DNA of 64,000 bases, from assembly GCF_014635285.1 (NCBI RefSeq), contig NZ_BMCR01000001.1, positions 434,001 to 498,000 on the forward strand, in the 5' to 3' direction. The stretch is from Stappia taiwanensis (lineage in GTDB: Bacteria; Pseudomonadota; Alphaproteobacteria; Rhizobiales; Stappiaceae). Shown piece by piece: positions 43,001 to 54,552 of the stretch (positions are counted from its first letter, which is position 1; each line of letters starts with the position of its first letter). The position numbers and the translations under genes were made by a program. Below the pieces are notes generated by a model. That model saw nothing but the letters and a program-made list of their open reading frames with translations. It was not told the origin of the DNA and made no database searches.

Positions 43001-43990
43001 ATGGTTACGATCCTCGACACCGTCTCGACACCGGCGAAGGACGACGCGCGTCCCCGCCATCCGGAAAAAGCGCATCGGCCGGACAATCCGATCAAGCGCA
43101 AGCCTGCCTGGATCCGGGTCAAGGCGCCGACCTCGCCGGTCTATCGCGAAACCCAGCAAGTGGTGCGCGGCAACAATCTGGTGACGGTCTGCGAGGAAGC
43201 GGGCTGCCCGAACATCGGCGAATGCTGGTCGAAGAAGCACGCCAGCTTCATGATCCTCGGCGATACTTGCACCCGCGCCTGCGCGTTCTGCAACGTGCGC
43301 ACCGGCATGCCCGGTCCGGTCGATCCGAACGAACCCTCCGGCATCGCCGAGGCCGTCGCGGCGATGGGGCTGGAGCATGTGGTCATCACCTCGGTCGACC
43401 GCGACGATCTCGACGATGGCGGCGCCGGCCACTTCGCTGATGTGATCCAGGCTATTCGCGGCCGCTCACCCTCGACCACCATCGAGGTGCTGACCCCGGA
43501 TTTCCTGCGCAAGCCCGGCGCCCTGGAAACGGTGGTCACCGCCCGTCCGGATGTGTTCAACCACAATCTGGAAACCGTGCCGTCGAAATACCTGAAGGTG
43601 CGCCCCGGCGCCCGCTACTTCCACTCCATTCGTCTGCTGCAGCGGGTGAAGGAACTGGATCCGGCGATGTTCACCAAGTCGGGGATCATGGTCGGGCTTG
43701 GCGAGGAGCGCAACGAGGTGTTGCAGTTGATGGACGACCTGCGCACGGCGGATGTCGATTTCCTGACCATCGGCCAGTATCTGCAGCCCAGCTCCAAGCA
43801 TCACGCGGTGGAGCGTTTCGTCACGCCGGAAGAATTCAAGGCTTTCGAGAAGATCGCCTATGCCAAGGGCTTCCTCAAGGTCTCGGCGAGCCCCTTGACC
43901 CGCTCCTCCCATCACGCGGGCGAAGACTTCGCGGATCTGCGCAAGGCCCGCGCCGCGCGGATCGGAACCTCGGCGGACGCCGCCAACTAA
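43001..43990 (+). CDS. lipA: Lipoyl synthase LipA
   Basis: A 329-aa radical-SAM enzyme that inserts sulfur into octanoyl groups. The auxiliary-cluster motif [12 protein letters not shown] and the radical-SAM motif CTRACAFC are both present, plus [16 protein letters not shown] and the terminal [10 protein letters not shown] with the conserved Ser of the third ligand. ATG 43001 is preferred over the upstream TTG. Placement after lpdA ties it to lipoylation of PdhB and PdhC. Confidence 0.96.
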   Translation: MVTILDTVSTPAKDDARPRHPEKAHRPDNPIKRKPAWIRVKAPTSPVYRETQQVVRGNNLVTVCEEAGCPNIGECWSKKHASFMILGDTCTRACAFCNVRTGMPGPVDPNEPSGIAEAVAAMGLEHVVITSVDRDDLDDGGAGHFADVIQAIRGRSPSTTIEVLTPDFLRKPGALETVVTARPDVFNHNLETVPSKYLKVRPGARYFHSIRLLQRVKELDPAMFTKSGIMVGLGEERNEVLQLMDDLRTADVDFLTIGQYLQPSSKHHAVERFVTPEEFKAFEKIAYAKGFLKVSASPLTRSSHHAGEDFADLRKARAARIGTSADAAN

Positions 43991-44140
43991 GCGGGGCCGC
44001 GGGGGCGGATCAGCCGCCCCGGCTATCGGCCTTGACTGTGAGCTGTGCCTTTCCCATGCCGGCGCGAACCGCGCCGGCGGCAGCACTTGGGCCAGCACCG
44101 AAAACAAGATAGACAGACCCGATCACGAGCACTGCCTCCC

Positions 44141-44596
44141 ATGCCATCCTTTGAGAACCTGCATCCGGTCGCGCATTCAGCGGACGACATGTTCGCCCTT
44201 GTCGCCGATGTGGAGAAATACCCCGAGTTCGTCCCGCTGTGTTCTGCCTTGCGGGTGCGCGGGCGCAAGGATCTGGAGGACGGGCGCAGCCTGCTGGTTG
44301 CTGACATGACCGTCGCCTACAAGATGTTCCGGGAAACCTTCACCAGCCGGGTGACCCTGTCGCCCGACACGCGGGAGATCCTGGTGGAGTATCTCGACGG
44401 CCCGTTCAAGCATCTGGAAAACCGTTGGACCTTCCGCCCGACAGGGGAGGGCCGAAGCGAGATCGGCTTCTACATCACCTACGAGTTCAAGAGCCGGACC
44501 CTGGGCACGCTGATGTCGACCATGTTCGACCGGGCGTTCCGCAAATTCTCCGCCGCCTTCGAGGCGCGCGCCGACCTCGTCTATCCGACGGCCTGA
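44141..44596 (+). CDS. COQ10/RatA-like START-domain protein
   Basis: A 151-aa protein with the polyketide-cyclase/START fold: HSADDMFALVADVEKYPEFV, LVADMTVAYKMFRETFTSRV, and the C-terminal TMFDRAFRKFSAAFEARA. It is the coenzyme-Q-binding COQ10 family, usually next to lipA in alphaproteobacteria. It probably assists ubiquinone delivery; a RatA-type role is the alternative name of the family. Confidence 0.85.
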   Translation: MPSFENLHPVAHSADDMFALVADVEKYPEFVPLCSALRVRGRKDLEDGRSLLVADMTVAYKMFRETFTSRVTLSPDTREILVEYLDGPFKHLENRWTFRPTGEGRSEIGFYITYEFKSRTLGTLMSTMFDRAFRKFSAAFEARADLVYPTA

Positions 44597-44623
44597 GCTT
44601 GCGGGCAGGGGGAGGCTCCCCAC

Positions 44624-45085
44624 CTACCAGAGGTGATAGGACTTTGTCTTCTCGCCGGAGTTCTTGTAGTCGGAAAATGCCTTGCTGATGTCCTTGAACC
44701 GCTGGCGGCGGGAAACGGCGCCATCGCTGGAGCGCATGACGTCCGCATTGGTGCCGGGAACGCCAATATCCTTCAGCGAGACCTGCTTGTCCGGCTCTTC
44801 GCAGACCCGGAACCAGCCCTGCCCTTCGTTGTACTCCAGACCGACGTCGCGCCCTTCCGAGGCCTCATAGTTGAGCCAGCCGACGGTTGCCGCCCGGGCG
44901 TAATACTCCCGGCCGCAAAGCGTGATCCGGTACAGGTTCTCGCCGGCCTTTTCAAACACCCGGTGACTGGCGAAAAAGGCCCCGTCCGCCTGGCGCGAGA
45001 TCATGTAGAACTCGCCAGCCGTGGCAGGCGCGGCGAAAAGCACAAGCGCCATTGATGCATACCGCATGGACCGGATGGACCACAT
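44624..45085 (-). CDS. Secreted protein, unknown
   Basis: A 153-aa protein with a Sec signal (MRYASMALVLFAAPATAGEF; cleavage after ATA). The mature part has two cysteines (CGREYYARAA and FRVCEEPDKQ) that may form a disulfide. ATG 45085 has GAAGGGG upstream; a longer form from 45142 is possible. No family is recognised. It converges with the COQ10-like gene. Confidence 0.6.
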   Translation of the reverse strand: MWSIRSMRYASMALVLFAAPATAGEFYMISRQADGAFFASHRVFEKAGENLYRITLCGREYYARAATVGWLNYEASEGRDVGLEYNEGQGWFRVCEEPDKQVSLKDIGVPGTNADVMRSSDGAVSRRQRFKDISKAFSDYKNSGEKTKSYHLW

Positions 45086-45190
45086 GGAGGTTTCCCCTTC
45101 GAGCCTTGAAATTGCATACAAAAATCCGCGCAAGCAACTCATGGGCAGCGTATACGATCGCCCCTGGCAATAAAGCGCTTCTTTAGCCGG

Positions 45191-45697
45191 TCAAATTTTA
45201 AGTACCTCCAGATCCAGCAGACCTTCCAGCGCCTGAGCGATCGCATCGCCGCGAATGGCAGCCCGGCCCCGGTCCTCGAACCGGCGCACCACGTGGCGCA
45301 CCGGCGCGCCGCGCGCGGCAAAGCCGAAATGCACCAGGCCGACCGGCTTTTCCGCCGATCCGCCGCCCGGGCCGGCGATCCCGGTGACCGACACGGCGAT
45401 ATCGGCGCGCGAAGCCGCCAGCGCCCCTTGCGCCATCGCCTCCGCGACCTCCCGGCTGACCGCGCCCACCCGGCCGATCAGCTCGGCCGGCACGCCGATC
45501 ATCCCGGTCTTGGCCTCGTTGGAGTAGGTGACGAAGCCGCGATCGAGCACGGCGGAGGAGCCGGCGATTTCGGTGATCAGCCCGGCAATCAGCCCGCCGG
45601 TGCAGGATTCCGCGGTGGCGAGCATCAGCCCGCGTTCCGTACATAGCCGCACCAGGGTCTCGGCGGCGGGCAGGAGGGGGGCAAGGTCGGTCAGCAT
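45191..45697 (-). CDS. pncC: CinA C-terminal-domain amidase (PncC-like)
   Basis: A 168-aa protein equal to the C-terminal domain of CinA, a nicotinamide-nucleotide deamidase. The signature [20 protein letters not shown], then [10 protein letters not shown]-type ([13 protein letters not shown]) and [20 protein letters not shown] are present. The start overlaps the ispDF stop by seven bases, as in many Rhizobiales. Confidence 0.9.
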   Translation of the reverse strand: MLTDLAPLLPAAETLVRLCTERGLMLATAESCTGGLIAGLITEIAGSSAVLDRGFVTYSNEAKTGMIGVPAELIGRVGAVSREVAEAMAQGALAASRADIAVSVTGIAGPGGGSAEKPVGLVHFGFAARGAPVRHVVRRFEDRGRAAIRGDAIAQALEGLLDLEVLKI

Positions 45698-46947
45698 GAC
45701 GCGTCCTCCGGCAGGTAGTCGAATGGCAGCCGCAAAGTGGCCGTGGCAAGCGTTGCAATGCCTTCCTCCCGCCCGGTGAAGCCGAGCCGCTCGGAGGTGG
45801 TGGCCTTGACCGCGACCCGCCCCACCGGCAGGTCACAGATTTCCGCGATCCGCGCCCGCATGGCCTCGCGATGTGGGCCGACCTTCGGACGTTCGCACAC
45901 CACCGTGGCGTCGAGCAGGGAAATCGCCCCGCCGGCGCGGCGCACCCGCTCGGCGGCGAAGCGCAGGAACTGATCGGAGGGCGCGCCGCGCCACTGCGGA
46001 TCGCTCGGCGGGAAATGGTGGCCGATGTCGCCGTCGCACAGGGCCCCGAGAATGGCATCGGTCAGAGCGTGCAGCACCACATCCGCATCCGAGTGCCCCT
46101 TCAGCGCCCGGTCATGAGGAATGGCGATACCGCCGAGAATGACCTCGTCCCCCGGCTCGAACGCATGAACGTCATAGGCGGTCGCCACCCGCACATCGCT
46201 GCACCGGGCGAGCTCCTCCAACTGGATGATCCGGTCCGCCTGCATCAGGTCCTCCATGGTGGTGATTTTGCTGTTCGCCGCATCGCCCGGGCTGATTGCG
46301 ACCGCCAGCCCCTGCCATTCGGCAACGGCGGCATCGTCGGTCAGCCCTTCGACCCCCGCCGCCGCCGCCCGCCGGTGAGCCTCGAGGATATCGGCGAAGA
46401 CGAAGCCTTGCGGGGTCTGCGCCGCCCAGAGCCCTGCGCGTTCCACCGTGCCGCGTACCTGAACGCTGCTTTCCGGCGCCGTCACCTCGCCGCGCTTCAG
46501 CGTATCGGCCACCGGCACGGCGGCGACCACCGCCCGGGCGCCACCCGCAAGGGCATCGAGAGTGCTAAGGACGACATCACCGGTGACGAAGGGGCGGGCG
46601 GCATCGTGAATGAGCACCAGATCCGGCGCTTCTGCGCGCAGGGCCTCCAGGCCGTTCAGAACCGATGCCTGCCGGCTGTCGCCGCCGCCAACCGGTGGAC
46701 GCAGTTTTGCATGAGCGGAACTGCCCGCCAGCGCCGCATCGTACATCGCGCGATCATCGGCGTGAATCACCACCTGAATCGAGTCGACCCGATCGACCCC
46801 GGCAAAGGCCTCGACGGTGCGGCGCAGGACGGCAACACCGCCGATCCGGCGATACTGCTTCGGCGTCTCGCCGCCGCCGGCCCGGGTGCCGCGTCCGGCG
46901 GCAACGACAAGAACCGCCACCTTCGTGGCGGATGCAATTTCAGGCAT
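45691..46947 (-). CDS. ispDF: Bifunctional IspD/IspF
   Basis: A 418-aa fusion of two MEP-pathway enzymes. The N-terminal IspD part (about 1-235) has [20 protein letters not shown] and DAARPFVT. The C-terminal IspF part (about 250-418) has [37 protein letters not shown] and [20 protein letters not shown] with metal ligands Asp and His. Fusion is typical of alphaproteobacteria. ATG 46947 is chosen with GGGGTCGG upstream; ATG 46965 is possible. It is divergent from dusB. Confidence 0.95.
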   Translation of the reverse strand: MPEIASATKVAVLVVAAGRGTRAGGGETPKQYRRIGGVAVLRRTVEAFAGVDRVDSIQVVIHADDRAMYDAALAGSSAHAKLRPPVGGGDSRQASVLNGLEALRAEAPDLVLIHDAARPFVTGDVVLSTLDALAGGARAVVAAVPVADTLKRGEVTAPESSVQVRGTVERAGLWAAQTPQGFVFADILEAHRRAAAAGVEGLTDDAAVAEWQGLAVAISPGDAANSKITTMEDLMQADRIIQLEELARCSDVRVATAYDVHAFEPGDEVILGGIAIPHDRALKGHSDADVVLHALTDAILGALCDGDIGHHFPPSDPQWRGAPSDQFLRFAAERVRRAGGAISLLDATVVCERPKVGPHREAMRARIAEICDLPVGRVAVKATTSERLGFTGREEGIATLATATLRLPFDYLPEDASC

Positions 46948-47137
46948 GGTCAATTCCGACCCCATTTTTGGAAAATCGAGTTGCTACGGTTTTGGCGGTT
47001 TCCGCGCGGGCCCTCAAGCCTTATGTGCAGTGCGAAAAAATGAGGCTTGCGGGCCAGTCGTGAATGACTATTCTGTAGGCACAATGAAAAGTGCACATCA
47101 TATGAGCATAAATAGCCAGTCTCCGACGGAGGCGCCG

Positions 47138-48121
47138 ATGCGGATTGCCGATATTCCCGTTCCCAACCGCGCCTTTCTCGCGCCAATGGCCGGCGTGACC
47201 GATGTTGTGTTTCGCCGGCTGGCCCATCGCTTCGGCGCCGGTCTGGTGGTGTCGGAAATGGTGGCGGGCGAGCAACTGGCCGACGGCAATGCGGACACGC
47301 GCCTGCGCAGCGAAAGCGCCGGCGTCGATCCACATGTGGTGCAGCTCGCCGGACGCGAGGCCCGCTGGATGGCCGAGGGCGCGCGCATGGCCGAAGGCGC
47401 TGGTGCGGCAATCATCGACATCAACATGGGCTGCCCGGCGAAGAAGGTCACCTCCGGTTACTCCGGTTCGGCCTTGATGCGCGATCCGGATCACGCGCTG
47501 ACGCTGATCGAGGCGACGGTGGCCGCGGTCAAGGTGCCGGTCACCCTGAAGATGCGGCTTGGCTGGGACGATGACAGCATCAACGCGCCAGAGCTGGCCG
47601 CCCGGGCCGAGGCGGCGGGCGTTGCCATGATCACCGTGCACGGTCGCACCCGCTGCCAGTTCTACAAGGGCTCGGCCAACTGGGATGCGATCCGCCTCGT
47701 GCGCGAGCGGATTTCCGTGCCGCTGGTGGCCAATGGCGATTGCCAGTCTGCCGAAGATGCGCGTCAGATGCTCGCTCGCTCCGGCGCCGATGCGGTGATG
47801 ATCGGACGCGCCTCCTTCGGGCGCCCCTGGCTGCCGGGTACCATCGGCGCGGCGCTCGACGGCACACCGGCGCCGCGAGTGCCGGCCGGTCCGGATCTGG
47901 CGGACCTCATCTGCGAGCACGCGGAAGGGATTTTCTCCCACTACGGAACCGAAAAGGGCGTGCGCAATGCCCGCAAGCACATCGCCTGGTACCTCGATGG
48001 GGCGGAAACGCCGATGCCGGCGGAGCAGCGCCGGGAGCTGCTGACCGCGACCGTGCCCGCCCAGGTGCTGGCCATGCTGCGAAGCTGGTTCTCCTCGACG
48101 CAAATGGGAGTGGCGGCATGA
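47138..48121 (+). CDS. dusB: tRNA-dihydrouridine synthase DusB
   Basis: A 327-aa flavoenzyme of the NifR3/DusB group. [15 protein letters not shown], the catalytic C99 in [20 protein letters not shown], and [16 protein letters not shown] are present. GGAGG lies five bases before ATG 47138, which decides the start over several upstream in-frame ATGs. It forms the classical nifR3-ntrB-ntrC order and overlaps ntrB by four bases. Confidence 0.95.
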   Translation: MRIADIPVPNRAFLAPMAGVTDVVFRRLAHRFGAGLVVSEMVAGEQLADGNADTRLRSESAGVDPHVVQLAGREARWMAEGARMAEGAGAAIIDINMGCPAKKVTSGYSGSALMRDPDHALTLIEATVAAVKVPVTLKMRLGWDDDSINAPELAARAEAAGVAMITVHGRTRCQFYKGSANWDAIRLVRERISVPLVANGDCQSAEDARQMLARSGADAVMIGRASFGRPWLPGTIGAALDGTPAPRVPAGPDLADLICEHAEGIFSHYGTEKGVRNARKHIAWYLDGAETPMPAEQRRELLTATVPAQVLAMLRSWFSSTQMGVAA

Positions 48122-49245
48122 GTGGCGGCGCTGACATGACCTCTGGTGCCCTGATGCCCGGCGGAGGATCGCAGGTGCAAATCCTCGATGCCCTGCCGCA
48201 TCCGCTGGTGCTGGTCGGCCCGCAAGGGGAGATCGAGGAGGCCAACACGGCGGCGGAGAACTTCTTCCGCGCCAGTGCCCAGGTGCTGCGCCGGCACCCG
48301 ATTGCCCATTTCGTGCCCTTCGGCAGCCCGCTCCTGCTGCTGCTGACCCAGGTGCGTGAGCGTGGCACCCCGGTCAATGAATACAAGGTCGACATCGGCT
48401 CGCCGCGCATCGGCGCGGAAAAGGTCGTCGACATCATGGCCGCCCCGGTGGCCGACCGCCCTGGCTTCGTGGTTCTGATGCTGCAGGAACGGGGGATGGC
48501 GGAAAAGATCGACCGGCAACTGACCTCGCGCGGCGCGGCTCGCACCGTCTCGGGGCTCGCCACCATGCTGGCGCATGAGATCAAGAACCCGCTCTCAGGC
48601 ATTCGCGGCGCGGCGCAATTGCTGGAAGCCTCCGCCGATGAGGACGACCGCCCGCTGACCCGGCTGATCATGGACGAGACCGACCGGATCGTGAAGCTGG
48701 TCGACCGGATGGAGGTGTTTTCCGACGAACGCCCGATCGAGCGCGAGCCGCTGAACATCCACGTGGTCCTCGACCGGGTGCAGCGGCTGGCCACCTCCGG
48801 CTTTGCCCGCAACCAGACCATCAACGTCGACTACGATCCCTCGCTGCCGCAGGTGCTCGCCAATCGCGACCAGCTCGTGCAGGTGTTTCTCAATCTGGTG
48901 AAGAACGCCTCGGAGGCGCTGTCCGGTCAGGAGCACGGGGAAATCACCCTGACGACGGCCTATCGCCCCGGCATTCGCCTTGCCGTGCCCGGCTCCCGGG
49001 AGAAGGTCAGCCTGCCGCTGGAGTTCTGCGTGCGCGACAATGGCATCGACGGCGTGCCGGAAGAGCTTCTGCCCCACCTTTTCGACCCCTTCGTCACCAC
49101 CAAGGCCAATGGCTCCGGCCTCGGTCTGGCGCTGGTCGCCAAGATCATCGGCGACCACGGCGGGGTGATCGAATGCGACAGCCAGCCCGGACGCACGGTG
49201 TTTCGCATTCTCATGCCGGCCCATGTGCCGGGCGACGAGCGCTAA
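48118..49245 (+). CDS. ntrB: Nitrogen sensor kinase NtrB
   Basis: A 375-aa cytosolic histidine kinase. A PAS domain (about 20-120) precedes the H-box [20 protein letters not shown] (H153) and an HATPase domain with [25 protein letters not shown] and [20 protein letters not shown]. It phosphorylates NtrC under nitrogen limitation and is controlled by PII. ATG 48118 overlaps the dusB stop. Confidence 0.95.
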   Translation: MSGGADMTSGALMPGGGSQVQILDALPHPLVLVGPQGEIEEANTAAENFFRASAQVLRRHPIAHFVPFGSPLLLLLTQVRERGTPVNEYKVDIGSPRIGAEKVVDIMAAPVADRPGFVVLMLQERGMAEKIDRQLTSRGAARTVSGLATMLAHEIKNPLSGIRGAAQLLEASADEDDRPLTRLIMDETDRIVKLVDRMEVFSDERPIEREPLNIHVVLDRVQRLATSGFARNQTINVDYDPSLPQVLANRDQLVQVFLNLVKNASEALSGQEHGEITLTTAYRPGIRLAVPGSREKVSLPLEFCVRDNGIDGVPEELLPHLFDPFVTTKANGSGLGLALVAKIIGDHGGVIECDSQPGRTVFRILMPAHVPGDER

Positions 49246-49263
49246 GGACAGGATTTCGACATC

Positions 49264-50709
49264 ATGGCAAACGGCACGATCCTTGTCGCCGACGACGACA
49301 CCGCCATCCGCACCGTGCTGAACCAGGCCCTGTCCCGGGCCGGCTACACGGTGCGTCTTACCTCTAATGCGGCCACCCTGTGGCGCTGGGTCAGCTCCGG
49401 CGACGGCGATCTGGTGATCACCGATGTGATGATGCCGGATGAAAACGCCTTCGACGTACTGCCGCGCATCAAGAAGATGCGGCCGGACCTGCCGGTGATC
49501 GTCATGAGCGCCCAGAACACCTTCATGACGGCGATCCGCGCCTCGGAGAAGGGCGCCTACGAATACCTGCCCAAGCCGTTCGACCTGAAGGAACTGATCG
49601 GCATCGTCGGGCGGGCGCTGGCCGAGCCCAAGCGCAGCCGCACCGAGACCCTGGAGGAGGGGGGCGAGAACATCCCTCTGATCGGCCGCTCCCCCGCCAT
49701 GCAGGAAATCTACCGGGTGCTGGCACGGCTGATGCAAACCGACCTGTCGGTGATGATCAACGGCGAATCCGGCACCGGCAAGGAGCTGGTCGCCCGCGCC
49801 CTGCATGACTACGGCAAGCGCCGCAATGGCCCGTTCGTTGCCATCAACATGGCGGCGATCCCGCGCGACCTGATCGAGGCGGAACTGTTCGGTCATGAAA
49901 AGGGGGCCTTCACCGGTGCCCAGCAACGCTCGGTCGGCCGTTTCGAACAGGCCGATGGCGGCACCTTGTTCCTTGACGAGATCGGCGACATGCCGATGGA
50001 GGCCCAGACCCGGCTCCTGCGGGTGCTGCAGCAGGGGGAATACACCACCGTTGGCGGCCGGGTGCCGATCAAGACCGATGTGCGCATCGTCGCCGCCACC
50101 AACAAGGACCTGCGCCAGCTGATCAACCAGGGCCTGTTCCGGGAAGACCTCTACTATCGACTGAACGTGGTGCCGATCCGGCTGCCGCCGCTGCGCGAGC
50201 GCACCGAGGACATTCCCGACCTTGTGCGCCACTTCTTTTCGCTCGCCGAGAAGGAGGGCCTGCCGCCCAAGCAGATCGAGACGGCGGCCGTCGACCGGCT
50301 GCGCCGCTATCGCTGGCCCGGCAACGTGCGCGAGCTTGAAAACCTCGTGCGCCGGCTGTCCGCGCTCTATCCGCAGGATGTGATTTCCGCGGCCCTGGTC
50401 GATCAGGAATTGAGCCAGCCGGTGAACGGCGTCGCCGAGGAGGAGGCGGAGGAGGGCGCGCCGATCGACCTGTCGGCTTCCGTGGAGCGTTACCTCAACA
50501 CTTACTTCCAGACCTTTGGTGACGCCCTGCCGCCGCCGGGGCTTTATCATCGCATCCTGCGGGAAGTGGAATATCCGTTGATTGGCGCCGCGCTCGCCGC
50601 CACCCGCGGCAACCAGATCAAAGCGGCCGAACTGCTCGGGGTGAACCGCAACACCCTGCGCAAGAAGATCCGCGATCTCGACGTTCAGGTGATCCGCGCC
50701 CATCGGTAG
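49264..50709 (+). CDS. ntrC: Sigma-54 activator NtrC
   Basis: A 481-aa response regulator. Receiver aspartate D54 ([10 protein letters not shown]), AAA+ domain with Walker A GESGTGKE (167-174) and the sigma-54 loop GAFTGA (214-219), and a C-terminal Fis-type HTH ([20 protein letters not shown]). It activates nitrogen-assimilation genes. Separated from ntrB by 18 bp. Confidence 0.96.
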   Translation: MANGTILVADDDTAIRTVLNQALSRAGYTVRLTSNAATLWRWVSSGDGDLVITDVMMPDENAFDVLPRIKKMRPDLPVIVMSAQNTFMTAIRASEKGAYEYLPKPFDLKELIGIVGRALAEPKRSRTETLEEGGENIPLIGRSPAMQEIYRVLARLMQTDLSVMINGESGTGKELVARALHDYGKRRNGPFVAINMAAIPRDLIEAELFGHEKGAFTGAQQRSVGRFEQADGGTLFLDEIGDMPMEAQTRLLRVLQQGEYTTVGGRVPIKTDVRIVAATNKDLRQLINQGLFREDLYYRLNVVPIRLPPLRERTEDIPDLVRHFFSLAEKEGLPPKQIETAAVDRLRRYRWPGNVRELENLVRRLSALYPQDVISAALVDQELSQPVNGVAEEEAEEGAPIDLSASVERYLNTYFQTFGDALPPPGLYHRILREVEYPLIGAALAATRGNQIKAAELLGVNRNTLRKKIRDLDVQVIRAHR

Positions 50710-50872
50710 CGCCTGATCCGAGAGCACGGTCCGTCGCGTGACGGGCCGCGCCGGCAACGGGGGCATTCACATCTCGTTATCCCTGTCGTATTTTGGCAAC
50801 ATTGTGTGGTAACGGTGCCGCATTCGGTGGACCGTTCCGCCCGTTTCGATTCTTCAAGGTGGTTGCCAGACC

Positions 50873-53152
50873 GTGATTGCGGACAAATCCATGAGTGACG
50901 ATCTCCAGATGGAGCGCGGCGGGCGCAACCGGCGTATCCGCAAGCTTGGTCTGGTGTTCGTGATCGCCGCGCTGATTTCGATCACCGCCACCTTCTTCGT
51001 GCTGATGGGGGTGACGCCAATCGCCCCCGATGGCATGGCCACAACGGTTGCCATGATCATCAATGGCATCCTGGTCGCCGGGCTGCTCGTGCTGATCGCG
51101 CTCGAGTTCATCAGCCTGCTGCAGGCCCGCCGGCGCGGCCGGGCCGCCGCGCGACTGCATGGCCGGATCGTGACCCTGTTCAGCGTCGTCGCCGCCGTGC
51201 CTGCGGTGCTGGTGGCGATCCTTGCCACCATCACCCTCGACCGGGGGCTCGACCGCTGGTTCGAGGACCGTACCCGCCTGATTATCGACAACGCGCTGAC
51301 CGTGGCCCAGGCCTATCTGCAGGAACATGCAAGGGTGCTGCGCGGCGAGTTGATCGCCATGGCCAACGATGTGGACCGGGCCAAGACCGTCTACGATTTC
51401 GAGCCGACCCGCTTCGACAGTTTCTTCCAAACGCAGACCTCGCTGCGCTCCTTGCTTGGCGCCTTCCTGATGCGCTCGGACGGCACCGTTATCACCCGGG
51501 TGATCGTCAATCCGGACGTCGAAGTTCTGCCGCCGCCGCCGGAGGCGTTCGGTCAGGCCGATGGCGGCGAGCCGGTGTTGATCGCCCCGGGCATTTCCAA
51601 TCTGGTCGGCGGGGTGATGAAGCTTTCCGCCTATGACGACATGTATCTTTATGTCGCCCGGGCCATGGACAAGCGGGTGGTCGACTACATGCGGCTGGCG
51701 CAGGAGGGGGCCAGCCAGTACACGGTGATGGAACAAAGCCGCTTCGGCGTACAGGTCGCCTTCGCGCTGGTCTACACCGGCGTCACCCTGGTGCTGCTGC
51801 TCTCCTCTGTCTGGATCGGCTTCGGCTTCGCCAACATGCTGGTCTCGCCGATCCGCCGGTTGATCGGCGCCGCCGATCAGGTCTCCAAGGGCAATCTCTA
51901 CGTCCAGGTCGAGACCGACAAATCCGCCGGTGACCTCGCCAATCTCGGCGCGACCTTCAACAACATGACCGCCCAGCTTCGCGGCCAGCGCGAGGCCCTC
52001 TTGGCCGCCAACGATCAGATCGACCGCCGCCGCCGCTTTACCGAAGCGGTGCTGTCCGGCGTCACGGCGGGGGTGATCGGCGTTGACGACGGCGGCCGGA
52101 TTACCCTGGTCAACCGCTCGGCGCTGGCCCTGCTCGATGTCGAGGAAGACGACCTGCTCGATCAACCCGTAGGCACCGCCGTGCCGGAACTTGCCGAGAT
52201 GCTCGGCGAGGTGCTGGCTCGGGAAGACGACCGGATGCGCGAGGAGCAGATTTCGCTTCACCGTCAGGGCCGGGAGCGCACCATCAACGTGCGGGTCACC
52301 AGCGAGCAGTCCACGCGCAGCGAGCACGGTTTCGTCGTCACCCTCGACGACATCACCGATCTGGTCTCGGCGCAGCGCACCTCCGCCTGGGCTGATGTCG
52401 CCCGGCGCATCGCCCATGAGATCAAGAACCCGCTCACCCCGATCCAGCTCTCGGCGGAGCGGATCCGGCGGCGCTACGGCAAGAAGATCACCGACGACCG
52501 CACCGTGTTCGATCAATGCGTTGACACGATCATTCGCCAGGTCGGCGATATCGGTCGGATGGTCGATGAATTCTCCTCCTTCGCCCGGATGCCGAAGCCG
52601 ACAAAGAGCAGCGCCGATCTGCGCAACACCGTGCGCGAGGCGGCGTTCCTGCAAACGGTCGCCAACCCGGACATTTCGATTTCCACGCAGCTTCCGGAAG
52701 AGCCCGCCCGCGCCTGCTTCGATGCGCGGCTTGTCGGCCAGGCGCTGACCAATGTGATCAAGAACGCTGCGGAATCGGTGTCGGCCCTGCCGCCGGAGCA
52801 GCTTGAGCATGGCCGCATCACCGTCACCCTGCGCAACCAGGGCGACCTGCTGGCGATCGAGGTGGTCGACAACGGCATCGGCCTGCCGGTGGAGAACCGG
52901 CAGCGGCTGCTCGAACCCTACATGACGACCCGCGAGAAAGGCACCGGCCTTGGCCTCGCCATCGTCAAGAAGATCATGGAAGAACACGGCGGCGGCATCG
53001 AGTTGCTGGATGCGCCGGCGAATGCGGACGGCTCCGGCGGCGGACGCGGCGCAATGGTGCGGCTGACCATGGCCACTGAGCGTCAGGACACCGCGACGGA
53101 CGCCACGGACGAACACCTTACCTCGGGAACGGTTGCGACAGATGGCCTATGA
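50873..53152 (+). CDS. ntrY: Membrane sensor kinase NtrY
   Basis: A 759-aa kinase. Several membrane helices in the first 120 residues (FVIAALISITATFFVLMGV and onward) and one near 305-325 surround a periplasmic sensor region. A HAMP (VSPIRRLIGAADQVSKGNLY), PAS, H-box [20 protein letters not shown] and HATPase (TGLGLAIVKKIMEEHGGG) follow. GTG 50873 or ATG 50891 may be the start. Partner of NtrX; senses an unknown, possibly redox-linked, signal. Confidence 0.93.
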   Translation: MIADKSMSDDLQMERGGRNRRIRKLGLVFVIAALISITATFFVLMGVTPIAPDGMATTVAMIINGILVAGLLVLIALEFISLLQARRRGRAAARLHGRIVTLFSVVAAVPAVLVAILATITLDRGLDRWFEDRTRLIIDNALTVAQAYLQEHARVLRGELIAMANDVDRAKTVYDFEPTRFDSFFQTQTSLRSLLGAFLMRSDGTVITRVIVNPDVEVLPPPPEAFGQADGGEPVLIAPGISNLVGGVMKLSAYDDMYLYVARAMDKRVVDYMRLAQEGASQYTVMEQSRFGVQVAFALVYTGVTLVLLLSSVWIGFGFANMLVSPIRRLIGAADQVSKGNLYVQVETDKSAGDLANLGATFNNMTAQLRGQREALLAANDQIDRRRRFTEAVLSGVTAGVIGVDDGGRITLVNRSALALLDVEEDDLLDQPVGTAVPELAEMLGEVLAREDDRMREEQISLHRQGRERTINVRVTSEQSTRSEHGFVVTLDDITDLVSAQRTSAWADVARRIAHEIKNPLTPIQLSAERIRRRYGKKITDDRTVFDQCVDTIIRQVGDIGRMVDEFSSFARMPKPTKSSADLRNTVREAAFLQTVANPDISISTQLPEEPARACFDARLVGQALTNVIKNAAESVSALPPEQLEHGRITVTLRNQGDLLAIEVVDNGIGLPVENRQRLLEPYMTTREKGTGLGLAIVKKIMEEHGGGIELLDAPANADGSGGGRGAMVRLTMATERQDTATDATDEHLTSGTVATDGL

Positions 53153-54509
53153 TATTTTGATTGTCGATGACGAAGCGGATATCAGGGACCTGATTGCCGG
53201 TATCCTTGAAGACGACGGCTTCGATACCCGCACGGCCAGTGACAGCGATACGGCGCTGGCCGCGATCCAGGAGCGGCGGCCCTCGCTGGTGGTGCTGGAT
53301 ATCTGGCTTCAGGGTAGCCGGCTCGACGGTCTCGGCCTGCTCGACGTGATCAAGGAGCAGGATCCGGACCTGCCGGTGGTGATCATTTCCGGCCATGGCA
53401 ACATCGAGACCGCCGTCTCGGCCATCAAGCGCGGCGCCTACGACTATATCGAAAAACCGTTCAAGGCCGACCGGCTGGTGCTGATCACCGAGCGGGCGCT
53501 GGAAGCCTCCTCGCTGAAGCGCGAGATACGCGAGCTGAAGCAGCGCAGCGCCGACGCGCTCGACCTCCTGGGCAACAGCGGTCCGATGAACCAGCTGCGC
53601 AACACCATCGAACGGGTCGCACCGACCAACAGCCGGGTGCTGATCACCGGCCCGTCCGGCTCAGGCAAGGAGCTCACGGCCCGCAGCATCCATGCCCTGT
53701 CGCAGCGGGCGCGCAATCCCTTCGTGGTGATCAACGCCGCCACCATCACGCCCGACAGGATGGAGGAAGAACTGTTCGGCATCGAGGATTCGGACGGCCG
53801 CATCCGCAAGATCGGTGCGATGGAGGAAGCCCACGGCGGCACGCTCTACATCGACGAAGTCGCCGACATGCCCTATGAGACCCAGGGCAAGATCCTGCGC
53901 GTGCTCGTCGACCAGACCTTTACCCGGGTCGGCGGCGCCGGCCGGGTCAGCGTCGACATCCGCATCCTGTCTTCCAGCGCCCGCAATCTGGAGCAGGAGA
54001 TCGCCGAGGGGCGCATGCGCGAGGACCTGTTCCACCGTCTGGGCGTGGTGCCGATGCACGTGCCGGCGCTGGCCGAGCGGCGCGAGGATATTCCCGGCCT
54101 GGTGGAATTCTTCATGGAGCAGATTTCCGTGGCCTCGGGCCTGCCGATCCGCCGCATCGGCGCCGATGCCATGGCCGTGCTTCAGGCCCATGACTGGCCC
54201 GGCAACGTGCGCCAGCTGCGCAACAACGTGGAACGGCTGATGATCCTCACGAGGGCCGATCCGGAGGCGGTGATCACCGCAGACCTTCTGCCGAGCGAAA
54301 TCGGCGCCGACGCCCCGAACCTGCCGACCAATGGCGGCGGCGAGCATCTGATGGCCTTGCCCTTGCGCGATGCGCGCGAGATGTTCGAGCGGGACTATCT
54401 TCAGGCGCAGATCAAGCGGTTCGGCGGCAACATCTCCCGCACCGCCGAATTCGTCGGCATGGAGCGCTCCGCCCTGCATCGCAAGCTCAAGTCCCTCGGC
54501 CTTTCGTGA
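53142..54509 (+). CDS. ntrX: Response regulator NtrX
   Basis: A 455-aa NtrC-family regulator. Receiver D53 (VLDIWLQGSR), AAA+ Walker A GPSGSGKE (170-177), and a Fis-type HTH at the end (GGNISRTAEFVGMERSALHR). The sigma-54 loop is replaced by LFGIEDSDGRIRKIG (211-225), so no GAFTGA is present and sigma-54 activation is unlikely. This is the usual alphaproteobacterial NtrX. ATG 53142 overlaps the ntrY end by 11 bp. Confidence 0.95.
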   Translation: MAYDILIVDDEADIRDLIAGILEDDGFDTRTASDSDTALAAIQERRPSLVVLDIWLQGSRLDGLGLLDVIKEQDPDLPVVIISGHGNIETAVSAIKRGAYDYIEKPFKADRLVLITERALEASSLKREIRELKQRSADALDLLGNSGPMNQLRNTIERVAPTNSRVLITGPSGSGKELTARSIHALSQRARNPFVVINAATITPDRMEEELFGIEDSDGRIRKIGAMEEAHGGTLYIDEVADMPYETQGKILRVLVDQTFTRVGGAGRVSVDIRILSSSARNLEQEIAEGRMREDLFHRLGVVPMHVPALAERREDIPGLVEFFMEQISVASGLPIRRIGADAMAVLQAHDWPGNVRQLRNNVERLMILTRADPEAVITADLLPSEIGADAPNLPTNGGGEHLMALPLRDAREMFERDYLQAQIKRFGGNISRTAEFVGMERSALHRKLKSLGLS

Positions 54510-54552
54510 TACAAAACGCGCCGAATGGCACACTAAGAGGACGCGCTGACCC

